A DNA stretch of 17,255 bases. Origin: Bacteroidota bacterium (lineage in GTDB: Bacteria > Bacteroidota > Bacteroidia > Chitinophagales > Chitinophagaceae). The stretch lies in contig JAEYVW010000137.1 in the NCBI GenBank assembly GCA_023429365.1, positions 1 through 17,255 of the forward strand, written 5' to 3'. The notes beneath the pieces were generated by a model. That model saw only the letters and a list, made by a program, of their open reading frames with translations. It had not been told where the DNA came from and ran no database searches. The position numbers and the translations under genes were made by a program. Below are positions 6,874-13,273 of this stretch, in pieces (position 1 is the first letter of the stretch; each line of letters begins with the position of its first letter).

Positions 6874-8334
6874 TTAAAAAACCACCTTCTTGTGTATAAA
6901 TATACCGTTTTGACCTAATTGATTAAATGACCAGTCGACTTTCAGTGTAAAATCATAGACAGTTGTGATGTCGATACCCATTCCGTATGAGAATAACATC
7001 TTATTGGAAAGATCATTCGTGTTTTCATTGGGATTATAAGTATACCCGCCATTCCCATATACCCTTCCATAGATATTGATGGGCACTTTTACCGGCATCA
7101 GTTTTTTGGTTCCGGGCATCATGATATTAAAATTAAAAAGCCGGCGCGACATAGATGCTTTGAGATAGCCACCCAGCACCCCGTCGATCACATAATATTC
7201 ATAACCCTGGATAAACACATCTGAATAGCCTAACAGGCGCTGGTTAAAATAAGGCTGTGAGAATGGGAGTTTGATAGACGCGTATGAATTAAGGCTAAAA
7301 AAGCTTCGCTTTCCAGTAGGCCAGTGCGCTGAGCCTTTGGTAGTAAGCTCCCAGAGATTGGTCGTCTTTGTAAACCCTTCCTTCTTTAGCGTTACTTCCG
7401 CAGCATAGCCGCGGGTGGGATAAGGGATATAGTCGAGGTCATAATATGTCATCGTATAGTACAACCGAGGGAAATCGATCCTTGAACGTTCATTGCGGAA
7501 ATAGCCCGGGTTAAGTTTTACGATCGTATCCGCCACCTTCTCGCGGAGATAAGCGATCCCAAAACGGTGACGGGTTTTGATCGCCTTACGATAAGTAAGT
7601 TCGGCAGAAGCATGAGTAAAGGTTCTCAGGTAATCATCACCGTCAAGAAATATCTGCTTATTATTTTCGGAAACATAATTCAACTCGCGGTTCTTACCCA
7701 TCGCAAATCCCACCATCATACCCCACTTCATGTTTTTGTCAATATACAGCCTGTCGTAGTTGAACATGATCTGCTTGGTGTACCCGCCGATCAACCAGAG
7801 TTTGAGTTTATCATTTCGACCGGTCACGTTATTATACATCAATTTGCCTCCCAAATTTACCCGTGAGAAACTTGCTTTTTGCTCTACGAGCCATTGGTTC
7901 AGATTACGGTCAACCGGCTTGAAATAGGGGACGGGAAAAATATACCATCGTTCTTTCACCTGCACCAGGATATCGATGTTGTACCCGTCAAAACTTTTTA
8001 ATGCCACAATTGCTTCATGAAAGAGTGTGGTATTCATCAATTGTTGACGGGCGAGTTCAAATTTTTTTACCAGGTCCTGTAAGAGATAGGTATCACCTGG
8101 CTGAAAGGGTATCTCACGGAGTATGATGCCGGGTCTTGTTTTTTTATTTCCTTCAATGACTATATGTCGAACGATAAATGGCCTTTCAATGCCTGGTGGG
8201 CGTGTTGAATCCGGTGGTAACATTCCGGTTTCATCAGGCATCATATTGTCTTCACCTGTGTGTTGGGCAAACGTATGATGGCAGCAAGCAATATACAATA
8301 AGAGCCCTAGTAAGTATTTTCGATTCCTCTGCAT
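6874..8334 (-). CDS. Short BamA/TamA-family outer-membrane protein with a single POTRA domain
   Basis: A 486-residue protein with a signal peptide (1-23, cut after TFA), a Pro/Asp-rich linker (about 26-52), and one POTRA-like domain at about 53-128. That domain shows FIVRHIVIEGNKKTR, the helix QDLVKKFELARQQLMNTTLFHEAIV and the closing strand YNIDILVQVKERW. Residues from about 140 on are alternating barrel strands ending HKKVVF, with the terminal Phe expected of a barrel signal for BAM. With only one POTRA it is about half the size of BamA. It differs from TamA, which has three. Its job is unknown; candidates are assembly or secretion of a particular surface protein, or an outer-membrane link to lipid handling. 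It sits in an apparent operon with CBS and NAD kinase genes. Confidence 0.82.
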   Translation of the reverse strand: MQRNRKYLLGLLLYIACCHHTFAQHTGEDNMMPDETGMLPPDSTRPPGIERPFIVRHIVIEGNKKTRPGIILREIPFQPGDTYLLQDLVKKFELARQQLMNTTLFHEAIVALKSFDGYNIDILVQVKERWYIFPVPYFKPVDRNLNQWLVEQKASFSRVNLGGKLMYNNVTGRNDKLKLWLIGGYTKQIMFNYDRLYIDKNMKWGMMVGFAMGKNRELNYVSENNKQIFLDGDDYLRTFTHASAELTYRKAIKTRHRFGIAYLREKVADTIVKLNPGYFRNERSRIDFPRLYYTMTYYDLDYIPYPTRGYAAEVTLKKEGFTKTTNLWELTTKGSAHWPTGKRSFFSLNSYASIKLPFSQPYFNQRLLGYSDVFIQGYEYYVIDGVLGGYLKASMSRRLFNFNIMMPGTKKLMPVKVPINIYGRVYGNGGYTYNPNENTNDLSNKMLFSYGMGIDITTVYDFTLKVDWSFNQLGQNGIFIHKKVVF

Positions 8335-8402
8335 TTTCTGAACTACAATATCAACTAAAAATAACCGGAAATTTCTAAAGTATGGAAATGGCGGGCAAAA
8401 AC

Positions 8403-9065
8403 TTAGATCTTGAGGTAATTCATCAGGTTGTCGTAATTGCTGCGTAATTCATTGGCATATTGCTCTTCCCCGAAAAAGTATTTTACATTGTATTCGTACC
8501 GCTGGAAGGTGGCGACAATGTCTGATACTTCGTGTTTGTTGATACGTATCGTTACCTGCATGGTGCCAGTGCCCGAATCGTTGGAGGTATTAAGTTGTGT
8601 GATCTGCGCATCATTGGTTTCCACCAGTTTGCTGATCTCATTGAAGGAATACTGGTTGCTATCCATTTCAAGTACAATCAGCCCGCCCGGCTCGTTGAGG
8701 CTCATAAATTCCGAAGCATGCCGGAGCAATTCGTTATAGGTTACGGCGCCAACGATATCCGCTTCATCATCCACGATTGGTACAACGCTAAGGCCATTCT
8801 CGGCTGCCAGTTGAATAGTCTTTAAAAAATGCTCATTGTTTTTTACCGAAACATTGCCAAAAGATTGTTGGAGTTCACGCAATTCCGTGTGGTCATTATC
8901 AACCATCAGCAGGTCGTCTTCACTAACGATGCCGATGTATTTATCTCCGTCTGCAATAGGAAGGTGGGCTACCTGGTTGTCGTTCATTAGCTGAAGAGCC
9001 TGGTAAACCTTGTCATGCAAGTGCAGGTAAGGCAAAGACTGAGATTGTATTTCTCCTGTTAACAT
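8403..9065 (-). CDS. CBS-domain pair protein with C-terminal ACT-like domain
   Basis: A 220-residue soluble protein. The first CBS motif is at about residues 8-55 (VYQALQLMNDNQVAHLPIADGDKYIGIVSEDDLL) and the second at about 72-118 (FLKTIQLAAENGLSVVPIVDDEADIVGAVTYNELL). The remainder (about 127-195, GGLIVLEMDSNQYSFNEISKLVETN, then MQVTIRINKHEVSDIVATFQRY) looks like an ACT-type regulatory fold, an AcuB-like layout. Such pairs bind adenine nucleotides and act as energy or ligand sensors, but the partner is not visible. It lies 42 bases after the hydrolase and 68 before the BamA-like gene on the same strand, probably one transcript. No enzyme domain is present. Confidence 0.88.
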   Translation of the reverse strand: MLTGEIQSQSLPYLHLHDKVYQALQLMNDNQVAHLPIADGDKYIGIVSEDDLLMVDNDHTELRELQQSFGNVSVKNNEHFLKTIQLAAENGLSVVPIVDDEADIVGAVTYNELLRHASEFMSLNEPGGLIVLEMDSNQYSFNEISKLVETNDAQITQLNTSNDSGTGTMQVTIRINKHEVSDIVATFQRYEYNVKYFFGEEQYANELRSNYDNLMNYLKI

Positions 9066-9107
9066 ATGGATAGCGGCTCCTTATTTTTTCTACAAAGACC
9101 CAAACAA

Positions 9108-9887
9108 TCAGCTAACTGTTGCAGGCTCATTGAGTTTTTTCAAAAATTTATGAAGTATCATGTTGAACTCGTCCGGCACTTCCATCATGGGTGCGTGGCC
9201 ACACTTGTCAATAAAATAGAGTTCGCTATTGGGGATCAACTTATTAAACTCCCTGGCCACAAAAGGCGGAGTGATGGTGTCATTGTTTCCCCAGATTAAT
9301 AACGTAGGAAGTTTGATTTGATTGAGCTCTTCCCCTAAATTATTTCTGATAGCGCTCTTGGCGAGAGCAATGATCTTTATGACTTTCAGCCGGTTATTGG
9401 TAATTGCAAATACTTCATCCACCAGTTCATCGGTGGCCATTTTGGGGTCGTAAAATGTCAGCTCCGTTTTTTTCCGAATATATTCATAGTCGCCCCGCTT
9501 CGGGTAGGAATCACCCATCCCGTTCTCAAACAGTCCCGAGCTACCGGTAAGAATGATCGATTTAATGCAATCAGGCTGACTTTTTAATACATATACCAGG
9601 CCAACATGTCCGCCGAGGGAATTCCCCAGTAAGTGAACATTACGATAGCCTCTTGTTTCAATGAATTTGTTGACAAACTTTGCCAGCCCGCCTACCGAAG
9701 TATGCAGAATATCCATGTCAAGCAGGGGTAGAATGGGAACCACTACCTTATTATACTGCTTGAAATATTCTATCAGGCTTGCAAAATTGCTCAAAGCGCC
9801 AAACAGGCCATGCAGCAGCACCAACGGTTCCCCATCGCCTTCCTCTATAAATCTAAACTTATTATCCTGCTTTATTTCGTAACTCAT
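9108..9887 (-). CDS. Alpha/beta-hydrolase fold protein
   Basis: A 259-residue enzyme of the alpha/beta hydrolase superfamily with no signal peptide. The oxyanion HG is at 26-27 (LVLLHGLFG). The nucleophile elbow is GNSLGG with Ser at 90, the acid is probably Asp 203 (WGNNDTITPP), and the base is His 231 (CGHAPMMEVPDEF). All three catalytic residues are intact, so it should be active. Its overall look is that of the MhpC/BioH-type esterase group; the substrate cannot be read from the sequence. It is the first gene of the run hydrolase, CBS, BamA-like, nadK, and has two promoter-like boxes upstream. Confidence 0.9.
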   Translation of the reverse strand: MSYEIKQDNKFRFIEEGDGEPLVLLHGLFGALSNFASLIEYFKQYNKVVVPILPLLDMDILHTSVGGLAKFVNKFIETRGYRNVHLLGNSLGGHVGLVYVLKSQPDCIKSIILTGSSGLFENGMGDSYPKRGDYEYIRKKTELTFYDPKMATDELVDEVFAITNNRLKVIKIIALAKSAIRNNLGEELNQIKLPTLLIWGNNDTITPPFVAREFNKLIPNSELYFIDKCGHAPMMEVPDEFNMILHKFLKKLNEPATVS

Positions 9888-9931
9888 GATCTCCGGTGCC
9901 TTAATTTTTTACTAAAATAATCGTTTTACTG

Positions 9932-9939
9932 CAAATTTA
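9932..9939 (-). promoter_or_regulatory. Second candidate -7 box for the hydrolase operon
   Basis: The minus strand reads TAAATTTG, a match to TAnnTTTG, 44 bases before the hydrolase start codon. It is AT-rich and could occur by chance, so it is weaker than the box at 9969-9976. Confidence 0.3.
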
Positions 9940-9968
9940 TAACCGGTGAACCCGCTCAGTTGTAGCTA

Positions 9969-9976
9969 CAAAGATA
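9969..9976 (-). promoter_or_regulatory. Candidate hydrolase-operon promoter overlapping a 12-base palindrome
   Basis: The minus strand reads TATCTTTG, a perfect TAnnTTTG box, about 80 bases upstream of the hydrolase start. A perfect palindrome TTGTAGCTACAA (9960-9971) overlaps its downstream end, where the transcript would begin. That is a good position for a repressor site. No -33 TTG is seen at the usual spacing. Confidence 0.5.
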
Positions 9977-10210
9977 ACTGCCTAACTCACATAATAGGTA
10001 AATACGCAAGGTGTTTATCATTTAGGTCTATATAGAATTCTTAAATAATATCGCTGGATGGGTCTGAAATAGCATGTCACAAGCGATAATAACGTAATTA
10101 TTAAGCCCACTGCCAGACTGTTGATGATATTATATGAATTTGACATTATCAATCAACACACGGACATGTTCCTGGTAAAAGAATCGCCTGTCTAATCCTG
10201 AAGTGAAATT

Positions 10211-10762
10211 TTATTGACTCTGTGCCTCGGGGATCTGTTCCGCCACGCCGTCGAAAAATCCCTGGAGATCGGTAAACATATCTTTGAAGAAAGGAATGAG
10301 TTGTCCCATACTGTCGATGACCCTCGGCCCCCAGGGCTGCACATACGAATATGTGGCTGAATTTTGTCTTGCCTCTTCGCGGATAAGATTTACCTGCTCA
10401 GCATAAAACAAAATGACGCTATAAACAATAACGAATATTGCGACATAAAATAAAATTCCTCCCAGCCGGTTCACCCAACCCAGCATCGAAAACTCTACCG
10501 TTCGCTGGATCATGTTGGCTCCAAGTCTTACCAGTAAAACCACAACAATAAATACAAGCGCAAAGGAGATGATAGGAAGCCAGGTATCAGAAATATTGAT
10601 GGCGTGACCTATATAGCCCGCCGCCAGCGTAGAGAGCTTTAGAGCAGCGGCTAACCCAATAATAATTGCCACAAAGGAGAAAACACCAACGATCAGTCCG
10701 CGCTGGAAGCCTTTGATTATCGCCAGCACCAGGATGATCGCTAGTACGATGTCTAAAAACAT
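10211..10762 (-). CDS. CvpA-family inner-membrane protein
   Basis: A 183-residue protein with four predicted membrane segments (about residues 2-20, 24-48, 60-85 and 98-122) and a soluble tail. The start, MFLDIVLAIILVLAIIKGFQRG, and the following GxxxFxxxxxG pattern are characteristic of CvpA, named for its need in colicin V production in E. coli and now linked to envelope homeostasis in several bacteria. The C-terminal tail (about 125-183) is acidic and contains YSYVQPWGPRVIDSMGQLIPFFKDMF, a segment usual in Bacteroidota CvpA proteins. It stands apart from its neighbours (140-base and 323-base gaps), so it may be a single-gene unit. Confidence 0.9.
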   Translation of the reverse strand: MFLDIVLAIILVLAIIKGFQRGLIVGVFSFVAIIIGLAAALKLSTLAAGYIGHAINISDTWLPIISFALVFIVVVLLVRLGANMIQRTVEFSMLGWVNRLGGILFYVAIFVIVYSVILFYAEQVNLIREEARQNSATYSYVQPWGPRVIDSMGQLIPFFKDMFTDLQGFFDGVAEQIPEAQSQ

Positions 10763-10795
10763 AGATTATTGCTGTTTGATACAACGAGGCACTCT

Positions 10796-10803
10796 CAAAA
10801 ATA
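10796..10803 (-). promoter_or_regulatory. Possible cvpA-family gene promoter box
   Basis: The minus strand reads TATTTTTG, fitting TAnnTTTG, 33 bases before the CvpA start codon. It is part of a 14-base AT-rich palindrome, CAAAAATATTTTTG (10796-10809), so chance occurrence is plausible. Confidence 0.3.
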
Positions 10804-10902
10804 TTTTTGCGAGGATGGGAACGGGATAGCTTTTGGTCAGTAAGAAACGTTAAATGTTGATCATTCCCTTTATCTTACCTCAAAGCTTATCATTACTGCA
10901 GG

Positions 10903-11352
10903 TTACTTCGTCAATAATTCTTTAACAAGACCTGAAATGGTTTTTCCATCTGCCCGGCCCGCAAACTTCTTACTGGCGATACCCATCACTTTGCCCAGGT
11001 CGGCTGGAGAACTGGCGCCCGTTTCTGCGATGATCTTTGTTAATTCCTCTTTCAACTCTTCGGCAGTTAACTGCTGCGGCAAAAACTTTTCGATCACAGC
11101 AATTTCTTCCAGCTCTTTTTGTGCAAGGTCGGGTCGATTTTGCTGTTGAAAGATCTCTAGCGAATCTTTCCGCTGCTTGACGAGCTTCTGCAAGAGTTTG
11201 ACTTCATCCTCCTCCTTGAGTTCGGCGCCGGCACCGGATGTTTTAACCAATAATATTGCGGCTTTGATCGCCCGCAGACTGCGAAGGCTGGCTTCATCTT
11301 TTGCCAGCATGGCTGTTTTGAGCTCAGCCATAATCTTTTGTTCAAGGTTCAT
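10903..11352 (-). CDS. GatB/YqeY domain protein
   Basis: A 149-residue YqeY-family protein. It begins MNLEQKIMAELKTAMLAKDEASLRSLRAIKAAIL, the typical N-terminal helix pair. It continues with the family block LVKQRKDSLEIFQQQNRPDLAQKELEEIAVIEKFLPQQL and ends GKVMGIASKKFAGRADGKTISGLVKELL. This matches the tRNA-binding tail domain of GatB, the amidotransferase that makes Gln-tRNA from Glu-tRNA. The free-standing protein has an uncertain role, perhaps tRNA binding. The length and all conserved parts are normal. The gene follows gldC by 96 bases containing an inverted/tandem repeat, and has no promoter box of its own that I can see. Confidence 0.95.
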   Translation of the reverse strand: MNLEQKIMAELKTAMLAKDEASLRSLRAIKAAILLVKTSGAGAELKEEDEVKLLQKLVKQRKDSLEIFQQQNRPDLAQKELEEIAVIEKFLPQQLTAEELKEELTKIIAETGASSPADLGKVMGIASKKFAGRADGKTISGLVKELLTK

Positions 11353-11367
11353 AGTCGAGTTTTATAT

Positions 11368-11448
11368 GCCACGAATAGTTTAGGAATGGGCCAATACTCA
11401 ATTCATCATTATCAGAAACCCATTCGTGCAATTCGTGTCATTCGTGGC
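11368..11448. repeat. Nested inverted repeat with 9-base tandem units
   Basis: Outer arms GCCACGAAT (11368-11376) and ATTCGTGGC (11440-11448) are perfect complements. Inner arms GAATGGG (11384-11390) and CCCATTC (11419-11425) also pair. The right side consists of three 9-base direct units, ATTCGTGCA, ATTCGTGTC and ATTCGTGGC (11422-11448). It occupies most of the gap between gldC and the yqeY-like gene and touches the gldC stop codon. I recall similar ATTCGTG repeats in many Bacteroidota genomes. Confidence 0.8.
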
Positions 11449-11796
11449 TTAAGCCTTATTTTCTTTCATTTGTTTTTCCCGGAATTTTTGGTAAAACTCC
11501 TGGGCAAAATTTTTCATATCCCCCACCATATCCTTATAATTGGTGGCACGACCATATGTGTCGGCCATAGTCATCAAAGTCTGATAAAAAAAATCAGCCA
11601 TCTCATCGATCATCATGTCTTTTGTCCACAGATCAATGCGAAGCGCAGTCTTCTCCGCGCCATCCCAAAAAGCCAGCATCATAGCTTTTGCCTTCTGTCC
11701 CTGGTCGGCCGTGGTATCGGTCGCGTTCCAGCTGATAGCATCTGGGATCTTGTTTTCGTCGGTATGTACATCGATAGTGATACTTGACACGCTCAT
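11449..11796 (-). CDS. gldC: Gliding motility protein GldC
   Basis: A 115-residue cytoplasmic protein without a signal peptide. The sequence from the start (ITIDVHTDENKIPDAISWNATD) through KAKAMMLAFWDGAEKTALRIDLWTKDMMIDEM and FFYQTLMTMADTYGRAT follows GldC of Flavobacterium along its length. Particularly conserved is the LRIDLWTKDM core. GldC is found across Bacteroidota, including non-gliders; its biochemical role is not established, and in flavobacteria it is encoded next to gldB. No gldB is visible here. A perfect -7 box lies 20 bases before the start, so the gene probably has its own promoter and may be co-transcribed with the yqeY-like gene. Confidence 0.93.
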   Translation of the reverse strand: MSVSSITIDVHTDENKIPDAISWNATDTTADQGQKAKAMMLAFWDGAEKTALRIDLWTKDMMIDEMADFFYQTLMTMADTYGRATNYKDMVGDMKNFAQEFYQKFREKQMKENKA

Positions 11797-11816
11797 ATAA
11801 AGAATAATTAAGTGGG

Positions 11817-11824
11817 CAAAGGTA
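11817..11824 (-). promoter_or_regulatory. Candidate gldC promoter (-7 box)
   Basis: The minus strand reads TACCTTTGCCC, the same box as before uppS and the glycosyltransferase. It lies 20 bases from the gldC start codon, giving a leader of roughly 15 bases. A TTT but no TTG lies near -33. Confidence 0.6.
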
Positions 11825-11841
11825 CTATTTCATTCCCGGGT

Positions 11842-12981
11842 TTAAACAGCTTTATACCCCCGACCGGCAGTTTCCCTGATCACCTTCATGAATTCATCGG
11901 CCGCCTTATCCCAGGTAAACTCGCCAGCAACCCTCACAGCTTTTTCCACCATGTTTTTTCGAAATGATTCGTCTTTATAAATCAACATCATTTTCTCTGC
12001 AATATCGGCATGATCCGACGGATCAATATATAGCACCGCATCGTCAGCCCATTGACCGGGGCTGGATTTTTTTGAAAGGATCAGCGGAACTTCGCTTCGC
12101 AGAGCAGCCAGCATCATGGCACTCCATCCCGCAGCGGTACCGGGATTTACCATGGCATACGCTGCGCCAGTGAGTTTTCCCAATTCCTTCTCAGTCACCC
12201 GCTCGGGCAATACCAGGCTATCCCGGTATTTATACGTTTTCAAATCTGTCGCAAACTTTTTAAAGCGGGGTGAGATTGAACCAGCAATCACCAGTTTCCA
12301 GTCTGCTTTTTGTCTTTTCTTAAAAACTGAAAATGCTTTCAATAGGTTGATGATATTACTCCGGTGGTCTATTGGGCCGCTGAATAAAAAATAATTTTTA
12401 CCCTCGGTGTACGCCTTTCGAGTTTTGTCCTTTTCGTTTTCATCCAGTGCATGAAAATTTTTACCGGGGTTTTGGATAACATGTATTTTCTCCTTTGCGG
12501 GTGGAAATAATTGACTTATACCTTCGCTGAGAAAATTGGAGCCCGTGAGAATGCTGCCTGATTTCAGCATGAATCTCTTCATATACCTTCTTAAAAAAAA
12601 CAAAGTGCCCCTTTTTGTATCAGAAGGGAACTGCAGGTAGGAAAGATCGTCGATGACGAGGCATTGCGGAATATTTGTTTGCAGCGAACAAACACCCGGG
12701 CCCGCTACCAATATTTCCACATCGTGTTTTTTCAGGATGGCAGGCAATTTTACATCGTACCAGAGTTTTAGCAATAAGGGATTGCCGGTCGCGGGACCTT
12801 TCACCACGGATTTTACATTTTCTCCCGTAAAAAAGGAGCTGTCAGAAGTTTTATCGGAAATTAGTAGAAACTCATCCTGCCCAAATTTCAGCGTCATTTT
12901 TTTCAATACTTCAGTAAGAAAAAAAGCATAATCTGTATTGTTGTTATTTCCAATAGATCGTATATCGATTCCAATCTTCAT
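11842..12981 (-). CDS. GT4-like glycosyltransferase with degenerate EX7E motif
   Basis: A 379-residue protein of the GT-B fold, glycosyltransferase family 4 type. The N-terminal half starts MKIGIDIRSIGNNNNTDYAFFLTEVL, the sugar-acceptor domain opening of this family. The C-terminal half has FSGPIDHRSNIINLLKAF, the WKLVIAGS strand, and VLPERVTEKELGKLTGAAYAMVNP. At the place of the usual E-G-x7-E motif the protein reads AAGWSAMMLA, with Ala at residues 284 and 292 instead of the two Glu. The R-K pair is seen only as HRSN. Donor binding may therefore be altered or lost. I chose the ATG at 12981 over upstream codons because a -7 box ends 6 bases before it and the fold begins there. A frame extending to 13068 adds 29 residues with no family match. 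Confidence 0.83.
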   Translation of the reverse strand: MKIGIDIRSIGNNNNTDYAFFLTEVLKKMTLKFGQDEFLLISDKTSDSSFFTGENVKSVVKGPATGNPLLLKLWYDVKLPAILKKHDVEILVAGPGVCSLQTNIPQCLVIDDLSYLQFPSDTKRGTLFFLRRYMKRFMLKSGSILTGSNFLSEGISQLFPPAKEKIHVIQNPGKNFHALDENEKDKTRKAYTEGKNYFLFSGPIDHRSNIINLLKAFSVFKKRQKADWKLVIAGSISPRFKKFATDLKTYKYRDSLVLPERVTEKELGKLTGAAYAMVNPGTAAGWSAMMLAALRSEVPLILSKKSSPGQWADDAVLYIDPSDHADIAEKMMLIYKDESFRKNMVEKAVRVAGEFTWDKAADEFMKVIRETAGRGYKAV

Positions 12982-12987
12982 GCGCAT

Positions 12988-12995
12988 CAAAGGTA
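12988..12995 (-). promoter_or_regulatory. Candidate glycosyltransferase promoter, near-leaderless
   Basis: The minus strand reads TACCTTTG, and the ATG at 12981 follows after only 6 bases. Transcription from this box would start within a few bases of the start codon, giving a leaderless or nearly leaderless message. The box is identical to those before uppS and gldC. Confidence 0.5.
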
Positions 12996-13184
12996 AATGG
13001 TTCATCATTTCGGTCGTAATATCTGTCCGGGCAACACGGAGAATCACGATAAAAAATTCGAAACGCATATGCTATTTCCACCTTGACTTCTACGCTCATT
13101 TCACCTGTCTTTTTTCATAGGAATCGCAGGTATAATAATACAGTTATTTTACTGTGGATATTCGTTTATTACTGACTGATAAAA

Positions 13185-13210
13185 TGGGCAGATATACAAT
13201 TGTATGCCCA
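13185..13210. promoter_or_regulatory. Inverted repeat in the divergent intergenic region, possible operator
   Basis: A perfect 12-base palindrome, ATACAATTGTAT (13194-13205), is flanked by TGGGC (13185-13189) and GCCCA (13206-13210), with a 4-base AGAT offset on the left. It lies 64 bases before the sorting-domain gene, in the region where transcription diverges. No poly-T tract adjoins it, so an operator is more likely than a terminator. Confidence 0.45.
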
Positions 13211-13273
13211 TTGATCCGGGTTTATTTTTATCGCGGAATGTGAGAACCAAACAGGGAACCAAAACCGTGGCCT

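Larger units (their letters stand above)
9888..10210. other. 323-base gap without a gene
   Basis: This AT-rich gap between cvpA and the hydrolase holds the hydrolase promoter boxes near its left end (9932-9939 and 9969-9976). It also holds weak AT-rich inverted repeats: AATAA/TTATT near 10089-10103, and TTGATGAT (10121-10128) with ATTATCAA (10145-10152). No T-run follows them, so they are not convincing terminators. I find no coding potential and no RNA gene in it. Confidence 0.6.

Noticed and set aside
10121..10152. Inverted repeat as terminator of the cvpA-family gene
   Set aside because: The stem is AT-rich with a wobble pair and no T-tract follows on the relevant strand.
9888..10210. tRNA or small RNA gene in the longest gap
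   Set aside because: No cloverleaf, no TTCGA-type loop and no promoter-plus-terminator pair could be found.
12982..13068. 29-codon N-terminal extension of the glycosyltransferase
   Set aside because: It crosses the -7 box, adds residues with no family similarity, and the conserved fold starts at MKIGIDIRS.
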